A stretch of DNA of 64,000 bases. Source: Monarcha castaneiventris obscurior (taxonomy: Eukaryota; Chordata; Aves; Passeriformes; Monarchidae). The translations under genes and the position numbers were made by a program. Of the stretch, positions 1-12,690 are shown one piece after another. Numbering within the stretch: position 1 is the stretch's first letter; each line of letters begins with the position of its first letter. Location: positions 51,185,147-51,249,146 of the forward strand of contig JAMPIT010000894.1 of assembly GCA_026261815.1 (NCBI GenBank). Reading direction: 5' to 3'. Below the pieces are notes generated by a model. That model saw nothing but the letters and a program-made list of their open reading frames with translations, searched no databases and had not been told where the DNA came from.

Positions 1-3000
1 ATTAACAATTTTCCCTTTTAGTTCACAGTTGGTGTCCCACACACTTCCCTGCCAAAAAAAACCCAAAAAATCATGCCATTGTTTCTAATGTTATGCCAGC
101 AAGAATACTAAATTCAGATAACCTGACATAGATAAAGCTGCGTAGAAAGTCAAAGTGTCTCAGTAAAACAAATAACTAATAACTTCATATTGTAAATGGA
201 AAAGCAGACTCACAGTCTTTAGTGTAATTTGCAAAGTTCAGAAAGACTTGGAAAGTAAAGAAATCAAAGATTAGACACAGCAGGCTCTGTGTTTTCCTTG
301 TAAAATACACTGTTTACCTATAATACTATTTAACCTTCCCATCCTGAAGATTCTAACTTGCAAATTCCTCCCTGCATGACCAAATTATCAGAGCAGGACA
401 GGATCAGACCATCACAGTAATTTGATATGTTTTGTTGCTGGGAGAGGCTCCTTTTGCATGTCCCTTCCCCACAGCAAACACACTGGGTTCAGAAAATGCA
501 CACTTGGAGTTCAGGCTCAGTATTATTTAATGCCAGGAAGCTCTCAAATAAATATAGCACTCAAGCCTGTGGTTTCTGCCAGCTACCCATGGCTGAAACA
601 TTATGACATGAAAACAACATTACTGCACAGCAACTCAATCAAAAGAAGAGTTATAGTAGGGTTTTAGGTGGGTTTTTTTCTAAGGATGTATGGCAAATAA
701 GCAAGATACCTAGGTACTTCACTTAAGATTGCACCAAAATTAAACAGTTTCAGGTTTTGACTTTTGCTCTTTTTTTTTTTTAGAGAGAAAGAGAGATAAT
801 TTATGGGACACCACCAGTGAACTAAAAAGGAATACTGTTAATGCTAAGGGAAATATACAATATAAATCATTATCATAACAAAAAATGGCAAAATAAAATT
901 CTGAGCAAAAGTACTAAGATGACAATATGAATATTATATTATGTAATCTTATAATTACTTGACAATTTAAAAAAATTCCACGATCTTCTTATGGTACATT
1001 TAGAATATCCTAGACTTCTAAGAATCCATCTACCTGGCTAGAAGATTTCATAAAGCAAAAAAGTATCAAATTGCAGTAAAAATATTTGGTAGATTAAAGG
1101 AAATCAGAGCATTTGTGTCAATGCACCATTCACATTGTTAGATTTACAAATAGGAAAGAAGGCTCCTATGTGCAAGGTAAAACCTCTAATTCAACCCAGA
1201 AATAACTAGCAAGTCTGTCTTCTGAAAACAGAGCACTCCAACAGGAGTGGTGGCAGATGTCTAAACCTGATCAGCATCACTTCCAAAATGTGGTACAGGA
1301 AAACACATTGATGAAGGTCAAAATGCAAGTAAACAAAACAGACCACAAATATTTGAATTGTTTGAAAAGGTCTTGCTAGGATCAGTGAAAGCAGAGAAGC
1401 ACAAACTGTGGCATCAAAGCCATAAACCAATGGCTAGAAGGGCAAGCTACAGGGTGTAAAGTTGACAGGATTACTAATTTGACGTCACAATAAAAACTTC
1501 ATGCAACAGTTGTGAAGATGCACTCAGAACCCACCATCTATGCCTGGTAGAGAAGGTAACCAAACATTCAGGCACAGCTCTGTCACTGTGATTTCAAAGA
1601 CATTAATCTGAGGGTTAACAAATTAATTTCTGAGAAGGATACCAAGGCCCAAACACAAGTTATTCACTGTGCAGATAGCAACTGCTTTTTCTCTAAGACA
1701 CAAAAAGAGAAGAACCTCTTAACACAGACACCCACATTTCAAAAATACTCATTCTCAAAATAATAGGGAGAATTTCTTCCATAATAAAGGCTACACCAGC
1801 ACTACTTTGAGCTCTTTACAGAGCTTGTAGGAAACATCACTGACCCTGACAAGGGATTCAGAATAAACTCTTAATTGTCTTTAAGGATGAAACACAGTCC
1901 TTGATCTTTAAAAAGTAGCTTCCAAGTAACAACAAGCCACAAATATGAAATACCAAGTTTAATGAAGGAAAGATCTAGTGGGGCCAGTCAGTCAGATTGT
2001 TCACATTTTAAAGTCACCATAACTTCACAATTCTTATAACAGACAAACACAAATTTCCTTCAGGTTAAAAGCCAAAATTCTTTTGTGACTTCTAAAGCTC
2101 AACATACAATATTTTACAGCATAGCTCTGGGAAGTACTATAACATATTTCTACAGTGCATTATACAACTAAATATAAAGATATAATGATAAAACTATCGG
2201 AAGGAAAAGGTTAGGAAATATCTTGCATTCTGGCAGACTTGCAGACCCCAAAAATGCCCAAAGTACAAGTGAAATGCAATTATTTTTGCTGCTTGCTAGC
2301 TAAACTGCTGACCTACATTTTAACATCCTGAATAGAGGAGCAGAGATATTTTTACCCATGGATTCAAAGGGAGGGGGAAAAAAAAAAAATCTGTTGAGTT
2401 CATATTCCTCATGAATGCCACCAAATGATGGCAAATCAATACTTGCTGCTTTACTAACATCACCCTTTGGACTTGGTCAGCTAGCATGACTGAAAATCCT
2501 TCCCAGAAGAACCATACAGATTCACAAATCTGTTTTACAACCACCATAAAAACTCCCTACAAACAACTCAGCTTTCAGTTTGGTTGCAGGTGCAATATAA
2601 ATCACGAAAGTCAAAAATACTTCATAGTAAGGTGAGCTCAGTTTCTGAAGCTATAAAATTATTTGCTGAATTGTTGTAGGGTAAACTGAATGAAAGGAAA
2701 AGAATACAAGGTCATTAAATGAGGTATCATTAGTGCCTTGAGCTATGCAAAAACTGATTTTATTTCTTGTCACTAAAAGGTAATTTTATTGCATTATTGG
2801 CAAAGCACCCTCCTTTCTTCTGTTATAATCTATTCCTACAGCCTATTGCAAAAGGAAGTTTCTCAAAACCCATTTTCAATTCCCCAGCAAGCATTCAATT
2901 CTCAAATGGTTTTTGAAAACTCAAAGCAGCGATTCATAGAGCCATGTAAGCACACTGAACTCAGAAAATTTTCTGCTCTGCCTCTTGTATTACAAATAAC

Positions 3001-4675
3001 TTGTTTCTTTGGTTTTTTTTTTTTTTTTCCTTCTAGAGTTTCTTCCAGTCTTTATCTGGCTACTTTCAAGGAGCCACAACAAATTCCTGATGTGATCCAA
3101 ATAAAACTGATCATAGGGAATGTAGGATTCTGATTAACAGGGCAAGATCTAGGCACAGCATGTAGCTTGTAAAATGCAAAACAGAAATATAAATGTTGTT
3201 TCCTGCTTTGAATGAAGATCTTGTTAGACAAGATCTGTCTAACAAACAAACAAAACTAAAAACTGTCTGTCAGTTTGCAGACGCAGGTGGAAAAAGCCAG
3301 AAATACAAAACAAGGCCTTGGTTATCAGCAGCAAACACTGTAGGAAACTGAAAGAATTCAGCACTTACAGAAGATGTCTAAAAATATGGGACATATACAA
3401 CCCCTGATCACACAAAGCATTTAAAGCAATTTTACTTAAAAAGGATTTTATGATTAAGTACGACTGGAGCATGGTTTTATAATTGAAAACTAAAAGAAGT
3501 GGTATATAAAAAAGAAAAGATGAGGAAAATCTTGTGAGAACAAGCAATAAGAGATGTGGCAACAAATTACAGAAGCCATGCAGACTGGAAATAAAAAGGT
3601 AAGAACTGAGATGGTTAACAAAAAGAATAGACCAGAATGAGAAAAAAAGAGGACAATCTTTATTCATGTTTATTCACAGAAGTCAAATCCCTAGAAATCC
3701 TCCACTTAGGGATTCATATCTTAGAAAACACATAGATAATGAAACAGCAAACATTTCAATGAGCTGACATGCAACCAAACAACTCACTGCCCAAAATTCA
3801 GGGCCAGAAAAACAATGGCATCAAATTCCCATGACCTGCAGAAAACAAGGGGCAAGACATCATTGGCAAGCTGAAGGTGAAAAAAAAAAACCCAAAGGAC
3901 GCCATTTTAGTAAGAATTCACTTTCTGTGACAAGATAACAAAACTCCACTGCCCTTGATTCAGAGCACTAAATCATATATTGCCTACTGAGACATTTTAG
4001 ACACTCTGCAGGTAGAGAGCAATGGGTGCATCCTTTCTTTTCCTGACAGCCCCATATGAACACAATAGTAAATATGTTAAAAGGTTCTGCATGTCTTACC
4101 CCTGAAAATACCTCTTTTTCAGCTGTATAGCAGCCACATGAAGCTCTAAAAGTAGAAGTAAAATGTGATGTGAATGGTCCCTGAAATAATTCAGTTCCTG
4201 ATCAGGTAGAAATCCTCTTTCGTTATAAAGGGGTTTTTTCCCTTTTTTTTTTCTTTTAAACAATATTTACTTCTGGGACTATAGACCTCTCTGTTTTTCA
4301 TCTCATATGTGCATATTTTCTATAAAGTTCTATGAGTTTATCATCCTGATTCGGCAGAGTAACAAGCAGAATCAATTCAGTGCCTGCAGTACAAAGTCCT
4401 GAATGTCTCTTGTTTCTATTTCAAGTCACAACTTTCAACTTTTGATGATCATTGTCTAAAAGCCAATTAATACCAAATATAAACAATTATTTTTTTCCTT
4501 CTATTTCCATAAAGGCATCATTTCAATCAGTCCTTCTTTCCCCACTGGCCAAGCAGCAATGTACTCAACAGAGTTGTGAAAGAGAACATGGTGCCCAGCC
4601 CTTCAGGGATGCTCCCAGAGTTCTGGAAGTAGCCTTAGCTTGCTTACTGAAAACTGCCAAGGTATTTTAAACAAT
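1..4675. other. AT-rich non-coding stretch, no gene seen
   Basis: Stops are frequent in all six frames, and the open frames here are short and low in complexity. No splice-bounded exon or RNA gene could be supported. Homopolymers include a T run of 16 at 3013-3028 and shorter A runs near 53-66 and 2380-2390. I recognise no mobile element, though very old ones could be missed by eye. Confidence 0.6.
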
Positions 4676-4890
4676 TCATGGAATCATGGAATGGGTTGGG
4701 TTGGAAGGGTCTTAAAAGATCATCTGGTTCCATCCCACCCACCACGGGCAGCAACATCTTCCCCTAGATCAGATTGCTCAAATCTCCATCACACTTCTGT
4801 TGATGCAGCCCAGGATACAACTGGTTTTATGAGCTGCTAGTGCATGTTGTAGACTCATATTCAGGATTAGGTTTTTCTTCAGTTTGTTCT
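4676..4890 (-). mobile_element. CR1 LINE fragment, 3' end, apparently internally deleted
   Basis: The left part (about 4676-4790) matches the reverse complement of the CR1 3' end: an 'aatcatggaat' tail motif, then 'ggttggaagggtctta', 'agatcatctggttcca', and 'ctagatcagattgctcaaa'. From about 4795 the sequence jumps to 'ctgttgatgcagcccaggat', which I recall as lying several hundred bases further 5' in CR1. The order fits a minus-strand copy. The middle piece is missing, so this is either an internally deleted copy or two insertions. CR1 is a non-LTR retrotransposon, usually 5'-truncated in birds. No open reading frame of the element survives here. Confidence 0.85.
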
Positions 4891-7800
4891 GTTAATTTTA
4901 TTTTGGTTTTGCTTGGTTGTTGTTTTTGGGTTGGGGGGTTTTAATGGAGAAGAGGGGAAGTTGGTGATGCCAATTGCGGTTTGTTTTTTTAACGTAATTT
5001 TGATGAAAGATGACCCTTTATTCTTTTTCAAAAATTTCTAATTTTACTGTATTTTTCCAATTGCAGCCCTGAAATGAACACATAATCTGGGAAGACAAAA
5101 CAGCACCCTATTTCACTTTTGGTCATGAGTAGTCTCTCTTTAGTTGAATGACTTCAGATTCAGCACTGTCTTAAGTTTAGATTACCATCCAGTGTGGAAA
5201 GTATTAAAAAACCCATGTCTACAATGAAAAAAGCCTGTGTAAACTACAATTTTAACTCACTGAAAGCAAGAAGGCCAACAAACATTCATGACACAGGATG
5301 AAGGGCGGGGGCATAAGTGAAAGGTAGGTTTTATTCCAGATGGAAAAACCAATGTAAAAGCTCACCAGAAATATGGGGAAACAATACCAGTATAAAGATG
5401 AGGAAAGGGCACTGACATTTTCCCAAAGCTACACTAAAAATAGCTATTTCAGAATGGAGCTATGTGCATCTCTAAGGAATACACACACATTTCACATGCT
5501 ACAATGAACTGACCCTCACTGATGAAAAGAGATAATTTTTATGGTCCTGTAAGGTCCTTTACAAAGGAATACAGCTTTTGGAGAGTAACTAAATTGCTCC
5601 TTTATAAAAGTGATCTATTTCCAATTGTTTTCTCTCCTAAGAGACAAAATATTAAGTTCCTAACTCAATGAAATAGAAAATAAAGTTTCTTTACAATAAT
5701 TTGTGTTTTTCCTCAGGATAGTGTATAGTTTTAAATACTGTATCCATAGCAGTCTAGATGTCAATTAGAGCCAGCAGGTCTGACAGCGTGTTAGGAAGCC
5801 ATTAACAGAGTGATTCAGTACTCTAGGGACTCCAATACAAGCTGTGATTTCCCATAAAATCTAAGGAAAGAGTGTAAACAACAGCTCATGCAGCACAGAC
5901 TTGGTTTAAGGCCCCAGTTTTAAATTCCTTATACAGCCGAGGTAACTGCTGACCCCAATGATCACTGAGGAAATACTTGGAATCTCCATGATTGTTTATG
6001 ATACACTTTTCCTATGGAGACAGATATTCTTGCTTAGGGACCTGCCTGTTTTTACTTCTGAAAGATTATGACCTCAACATAGAGCAAGACATGGTTGTGG
6101 TCCTACACAGGATTACCCTCAGCTGGATTTGGGGTACCTTCTCCTTGTGACGGGACACAAGAAGTTAATTCAAGCCCCTCTCACCAAAAGCAGGAGCATG
6201 AACTGGAAATCCTGAGACAGTCATACATCCTAGCCCTGGATACAGGAACAATAAAAACAATAACATTTGAATCTTGTTATTTTGAAAATTCCCTTAATTC
6301 TTTCAAGGTCCCTACAGGAGCCATATCACTCCTTTCTCTAACCCAGAGAAACTACTTAATCTCATAAAAGTTCCATTTCTTTGAAAAAGCTATTATGTTG
6401 AGTGGGTTTTGCTGTTTTTTTTAGTAATCAAGAAAAGCATTTTGTACAGCTCTTGAACTTAATCTAGTCCATACTGTGTTCATTCTGCTGAATTCTTATT
6501 TTTCTTTTCTTATTTTCAGTTCCAACCTTCTCTTTACCTTCATCTTTCTGACCACTGACAACTTCAGTCGACCCATTTCTTACAGGGGCTTTACCTGAAA
6601 CAACCCTCATCTTTAGGAAAAAGGATTCTTTTTCAAAATATAAATTAAAAAAAAAGAAAAAAATAGGAGCTTTATATTTTATTGTGGGTGAGGGAGAGTA
6701 CTTATTTATTTTTAAATTTCACTATAGAGAATTGCCCTGCTGTGTCAAACTCTTTCTCAAAACATAATGCTTGCTATATGGGACTTTTCCAAATCACTTC
6801 TTGTGCTAAGATGCAGTGAAGAGCCCTTGTAGGGTGGTTTTGTTCACATACCATGGCAGAGCTTTCCTTCCCCAAACACTGCACACCTGACTTGTGGGCA
6901 CTTTCCTCTTCTAGAAGTCACCAGCCTGCGAAATCCAGTGCTTTTCTGTTCTGTGCTGCTGTTACCTCTAAGTGTATTATTCCCACTCCACATTTCCAGT
7001 TGCTACCATGGAGAGACTCATGGTTATTTCCCTGTTTATGTACTGGCAAACAAATCTTGCCACCATCAGCACGGATCAGCCTTTGGCCACCCACAAGACC
7101 TGTTCCCTTGGCTCCCTTTCCACCTGGTTTTCTACGACTATAAGTCTTAACTAGCCCATTGTTCTTGGCATCCCTTTATATAGTGTTTCTTCCAGAAGAG
7201 AATATATTTATATGGTCTTACTGACTGTGAGTTTAATGGCACTATCAAAGTGTCTGGTGGAAGACTGAGGTAAGAAAAGGTAGAGAAATATCAAATTACT
7301 GATGAAGAAAAGCATCATATTTTGACATTGTATGCCAGCAACCAGTTAATTACAATAAAGAATTGCAGTCTGACCTGAAGAAAGATGACTATGGAAAAGA
7401 CCGAAATTTAAATCCATTTTATTTCTGATTTTATTCCTGCATTCAGCAGGGCTCACCCTCTTTCCTCCTCCTCCTCCTAAACAAAAACAAAACAAACCCT
7501 GTTATGCCACATAATGACTGCAGGTTATTGTATTTTTTTTTTCTTTTCATGGCACCTCTATTTTGCTAGAAGCAAAACTACACTACACAGAGACAGCTAC
7601 TAGATGGCAACCAACAGAGAGATTTTTTTTTTAAATCTGTTGATTAGCAGAGTCACCAGTGTCTCCACTCCCAACAGGGCACCACAGACTGGAGACACTA
7701 TATCATAACCTTCATATCATTACCATACCTACACCAGAACAAAGTCAACCATGCTAAATAAATTTATATTTGCAACTTTCAGCAGTCTTCCCAGAGTGCA

Positions 7801-8585
7801 GAGGGCTCCAGACATTTCCATCATGACTAAGAACCAGTCCAGTCACATTTCTACTGCAAACATGGTCATCCCTTTGAAATGATGGCTGCAGAAACACTGC
7901 TGTGATTTACTGGACTCCAGGTACACAAATTTGCAAATGCCTCAAGAAATTTATCTCAAATTTCCGTACTTATGCTCCAGATTCAGTAAGAATATTACTT
8001 AATACTGAGTTTAAAAATGAGCTTTTAAGAATCTTCAGAACCTCACAGGAAAGTGCAGCTGCAGCCTCAGAAGCATTTAATCGCTCAAATCTGGATGATG
8101 AAGTGCACCACTTACCGCTGAACTGGTAAGGAAAGGGAATCTAAGTGGTCCTCGCCCTTAAAAGCCATATTTATCCTGTTCTTATGTGCACTTCTCCATG
8201 GGCTGGAATCTAGAAAGAAAACAGACAGCCATTTAGTAAACCTAGGGAAACTCAGGTATCTTCAGCCCAGGCTGGCATGGCATTGTCCTGCTCTTCTGTG
8301 GAGAGAGAACTCATTAAAACAATTAAAAATGCTCCTTTTCCACAGGTGCCCCACAACTCCAGCAGATAACCAAGGCTATTAAGTACATTTCACAGCATAA
8401 ACAATGCAGGGTTTGCACATGCCTGAAGATCCTGGACTACTGCACAAGTCAGAACCATCTGGGTTTAACATTTCTGAGTTAGTATTGAGGTGTTACTTAG
8501 CCTCATTTATTTTGTATTAACTCATACTCTAGAGAAAATGTATTGAGTATTATAATAATTCTTCAAGTTATTGTGAGAAAAATTG
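4891..8585. other. Non-coding stretch, no gene seen
   Basis: AT-rich unique-looking sequence with G/T-rich runs at 4900-4990, a short CTC triplet repeat near 7463-7478, a perfect hairpin at 7658-7699 and one weak exon-like block near 8039-8125. No convincing gene or mobile element was recognised. Confidence 0.55.
7658..7699. repeat. Inverted repeat, 10-bp perfect arms, 22-nt loop
   Basis: The arm AGTGTCTCCA at 7658-7667 is matched by its exact reverse complement TGGAGACACT at 7690-7699. The intervening 22 bases show no further pairing that I can see. The stem is too short for a typical miRNA precursor. It may be chance or the remnant of a small inverted element. Confidence 0.7.
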
Positions 8586-8624
8586 CAAGTGAGGTCCCTT
8601 CCAACCTTACTTATTTTGGGATAT
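8586..8624 (+). mobile_element. Short CR1 LINE 3'-end remnant
   Basis: The string 'gaggtcccttccaacctta' at 8591-8609 followed by 'ttattttgggat' matches the sense-strand 3' end of CR1, which normally reads gaggtcccttccaacc followed by octamer tail repeats. Only about 35-40 bases are recognisable. This is the only plus-strand CR1 I see in the window. Confidence 0.65.
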
Positions 8625-9169
8625 GGTTTCAGGATTGTTAAATACTACATTTACAGGAAGGTCCTTGATGCCTAAGTTACTGAAGTATTTGACTGTTCTG
8701 TGTTAAACAATTTCATTTTTTATCCATTTTAAATGCTGCACACATCTTTCTTCTCCAATGTTTTTCCTTTATTCCTAGTGACCAAGAGATGTATCCAAAC
8801 ATTATTGTGCTAGAGAGACACAAGAGAGGAGAAGAAAGACACCTCATTTTCACAAAAGGAAGGGGTGCTCTTCTTTTAATTAACCTCACCTTATATCATT
8901 ACCTACCATAGATCAATCTGGTATATTCACAGCAAAAATCATAGAGGATTTATTCTACCAAAAAAAGTGAAGTCATTTTCACTCACACACATGGCTAGAA
9001 GAAAACTAAGGCAAAATATTTGAAAGAAAATATTAATCCGTGACTCAGGAAGAACAAGGAGGCAATGAATTTGTTTGGACAAGGAGACAGGAACAGTGGG
9101 AAAATTATGCTTTCTTAGACATGAAGAAAAAACTGGGATCAATGGATCTCACTCCTAGAGAAAATACTT

Positions 9170-9375
9170 TGCACAGGAAATTACTGTTTGGGTCACCAGC
9201 TGAGGCCGAGTGTCTTTGATGCAGCTGCTTGTGAAACTCTGCTCTTTGGTTATTGGCTGCACTGTGCAAGCTGAGTCAGCCAGCATTCAAGATATTTGCC
9301 ACCCCAAATTGCTCTTAATTGACACAGAGTGGTCCTCAGTGCCTTTCCTAGCAAACTGATCTCATTACTAATGCA
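9170..9375. promoter_or_regulatory. Candidate regulatory block with palindromic AP-1/MARE-like site
   Basis: The palindrome GCTGAGTCAGC lies at 9270-9280. It contains the AP-1 core TGAGTCA and resembles the extended Maf recognition element (TGCTGAGTCAGCA), with the outermost bases differing. The surrounding 200 bases are more compositionally balanced than their neighbours and free of recognised repeats. Regulatory function is inference from motif content only. Confidence 0.25.
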
Positions 9376-11105
9376 TGGCCTTGTTTTTCCCCCAAGATCT
9401 CACAAACATGTCCTGAGTCCATAAAAGTATTACAGCCAACGTAATGGGCTCAACATGCTCTGTCCACTGTTGGCACCAGATTGCTTTGGTGATGGTGTCC
9501 CCTGGTGTTCCTCCCTATCCCCCAGGTTTTCCTGGAAATAACAAACTCGATATAATCCTTCTTTAGATGCATGGACTAAGAAGATTGAAATATGGGAGAA
9601 GAATCTGTTAAAAAACATATTAAAAAATAATTTAATTTTTACTGAAGTCACTGGTTTAAAAGGGTTGCAGATATTTCATAGGCTTTGACTGAAGGTTCAT
9701 ATGCCCAAGTATGAAAATATAAGTATGTATTCTTCTGCTCTTGGTGACACACCAAGATCTGAAAAACAAGCTTATTTTTGGGGGACGGGGGGAATTCAAA
9801 GCATTTAGTGTATGATATACACATTTCACTAACAAATGGAATAAATCCGCTATCTTCATCTCCACTAGTAGAATTTGTCTTCTTTAAAGGCATTTAAGAT
9901 TATCAGATAAAAATAATCATGTAATCACATTTACTGGAAACAGCCAAATATCACAACAATCACTGTCTTCATTTGGAGGAGATACCCTTAAAGCTGAATA
10001 CGTCTGCATGAAATCTTAATGTCCAAAATGAAGTTTCCCCTTCTAAATCTTATCATTTAAAGGACCCCAAAAACCATCATTTCATCCTGCAGAAGTACAG
10101 ATTTCATGGACACTAGCTATGTGTTTCTGCTCAGCATTAGACCTGGATTTACCTTCTTATGCTACCAGCACTAAATCAAAGGCTTTCCTCTGGCAAGCTA
10201 AAGCTACTTCACCATTAGCTCAGCCTACTACCAATTTCTACACATACAAATCAAAGCACCTGCTTGTACTCCATTACTTGTGATCAGTGACATAATGTAC
10301 ACAGACATAAATTAGATTATTGCATGTCCTTGTTCCCCATAAATTAGAAACCTGACAAAAATGCAAGTTTTTATATGCCGTCTTCCCACAAAGCATGCTT
10401 TTATATTATGTCTGAGAGCCTTTAAGAACATTATCAACTCCTACTTAGAGGTTACTTATTCTCCAGGAACAATAACATAGTGCCACAACAATATCTTAAC
10501 CAAACCGTCTGGCTCGAGACTATGATTAGATATTAGCCCAAATCTTTAATCCCAAATTAATGTTGGCAACATGAGGGAATGCTCTCCCCAGGCACCTGGC
10601 ATTCTGCCAGAGGATCCCCTGTACCCCCAGGATCACAAGAGAGGTCAAAAAACTAGTGAATTAAGGTATAGGCTTCTGGTGCTGCTCGGAAGGGCCCCTC
10701 TCCCTGCTGGGCAATTACAGCATCCCATGACAGATATTGTTCAGTTTCCAGTGTTCTCATTCCTCTTTCCAGGTAAGACCAAGAAAACTGCACTTTCTAG
10801 TAAAGACAGGGAGACAGCTGATGAGTCCTCCTATTTAGTTAATTCTCCTTTTCATTCGAGTCCACAGCACAGTGAGGAGCTCTAGTCAGCATTCCTAAAA
10901 GCAAAGTCCTCTACTCTAGCTGACTATGGAGATGTCACTCACACACTCACTCACTTTTATTAAGTATATATATAATAATAGATAACATCAGTAGAGTTCT
11001 GTAGGAGAGTCTAATATTTTTTTTTCCACTGCCTTCTATGACCAATGATTAGACCCACCTAGAGATGTCTAGGTAAATTTGTACCAAAAAAAACCCAAAC
11101 AAAAA

Positions 11106-11129
11106 AACTACAAGCAGTGGCTTGTAGTT
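11106..11129. repeat. Perfect hairpin, 10-bp stem with 4-nt loop
   Basis: AACTACAAGC at 11106-11115 and GCTTGTAGTT at 11120-11129 are exact reverse complements separated by AGTG. There is no T run immediately downstream, and bacterial-type terminators do not apply in this genome. Origin is unknown. Confidence 0.8.
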
Positions 11130-12420
11130 CGCAATATTGGTAATTTTGGTAGAAGCCTGAGTGACACACTACCATAATAAAATTGTATTCTTGGACTATT
11201 ATTTAACATCTTATATAGCATTTTGCATCTGCACATAGGTTTGTATCACAGTGTAAAGACTGACTTTTAATTTGTTTGACTCCTTTGGTAGGTAGCAGTG
11301 TGTGCACGTGGAGTTACATGTAGTCAAGGCAGCATTCAAGGCAATTCCAGTCTGTATCCTGCATTTTCTCTTTGTCATGTCAACAGTGAATTTGAGATGG
11401 TTTTGAGATGTTATTTCCTCACGGAAGAGATGTAGACAAGCAGAGCACAAACCACATTTCAATCCCATCCAAGACAGTCAGCCAAAAGCTTTTCACAGAG
11501 AACAGGAGTCCAGAAGAGAATAATGCATCACACCTGAAAGAGCATGTAAGCAGTGCTCTCAGAAATCAGCAAAGTGTCAGTGACTTTCATGGCCAGAAAA
11601 AAACCCAAAAACCACAAAAGCAGGAAGAGGGATCTTGCTTATAGACAGGCACCAGGCCTTGCCAGCAACTGACAGAGACTAAAAACAGCTTAAAACGCTG
11701 TCAAACAGCCCACCTGTAAATTAAAGGAGAAGTCTTGCACCAGGCTTGGCAGCACGGGGGAAACCTGTGCAACTCCTCATTAGCAGAGTGGGGCAGCTGG
11801 CAGCTGTTATCCCACTCTTCCACCACAAACTCCTCCTGCCTTACAAGAATTCCCTGCTGGGAGCCTTCTGTTGGCACCAGCCTGTTTATCAATGGAGAAC
11901 AGCTTCTACACTGCCACATGGCTTTTTAGCACCCTGAAAAACATATTATTTCTGCTAGGAAAACAAATTGCATCTTGTGAAATCTCCCAGTTAAAATTTC
12001 TTCTCCACCATTCAATGCGTTAGCTTATATTTAACAAACTAGAAATTAGGAGGGTTCTAGCATAAGGATTCTTTTAGGAATAACATCCATGCCCAAAAGT
12101 ATCATGCTAACAGCATGTTTTCCAGGTGAACTCAGCGTGACTCATTTCCTTCTACTACTGATAGCCCTAAAGTTCTCTATCACAAAATGATATCCATATT
12201 AATTAAGCCCTGAAACTTCACACAATTAAATTCACATTTTTGAGCTCATTCATGTCACACATGTTCACCCTTGCAAAGGCTCAAATCAAAAGTCAAATCC
12301 TTGAACTTTCACCAGGCCCTTTCTAACCCCTAACATCGTGATTTCAACACTAACCATATCTTAAAATAAGGTCAATCAAGAGCACCATTTCTCTTTCAGA
12401 AAGAGACAGAAACCCACACA

Positions 12421-12690
12421 TCTAGCCTCTGATTATTAATAATTGTCTGAATTGAAGAGCATGTTACCTGTAAGCAATATGGTTAACCTGAGAATAAGAA
12501 GTTATTAGCTAAAAGTCGTTTCAGACCAGATATCACTTGATTAATATGAACAGTTCCTGTCTGTACTAAAGTACAATCTCTTTTCTGCCAAACGGTGCCT
12601 GCCCTTATTTTACAATTCTGGGAGTCTGGGAATCATTAGTTATTATTCTCCTATACGCAGAATAACTGTTAATGGAATGCCACAAATCAA
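12421..12690. other. Candidate conserved non-coding element
   Basis: Repeat-free block with dense homeodomain-type cores: attattaataattg, gttattagctaa, cttgattaatatg, tcattagttattatt, and gttaatgg. Between them lies a balanced, non-repetitive middle (about 12580-12635). This texture is typical of vertebrate developmental non-coding elements, but conservation was not tested. It might equally be ordinary AT-rich sequence. Confidence 0.25.

Larger units (their letters stand above)
8625..12420. other. Non-coding stretch, no gene seen
   Basis: Mostly unique-looking AT-rich sequence. It contains a candidate regulatory block at 9170-9375, a short TA-rich microsatellite-like run near 10963-10985 and a perfect hairpin at 11106-11129. 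The open frame at 10571-10885 has no recognisable protein features and is not called. Confidence 0.55.

Noticed and set aside
9240..9262. Sequence starting tctttggttatt, reminiscent of miR-9 (tctttggttatctagctg)
   Set aside because: It diverges after eleven bases and no complementary arm giving a precursor-length hairpin is visible nearby.
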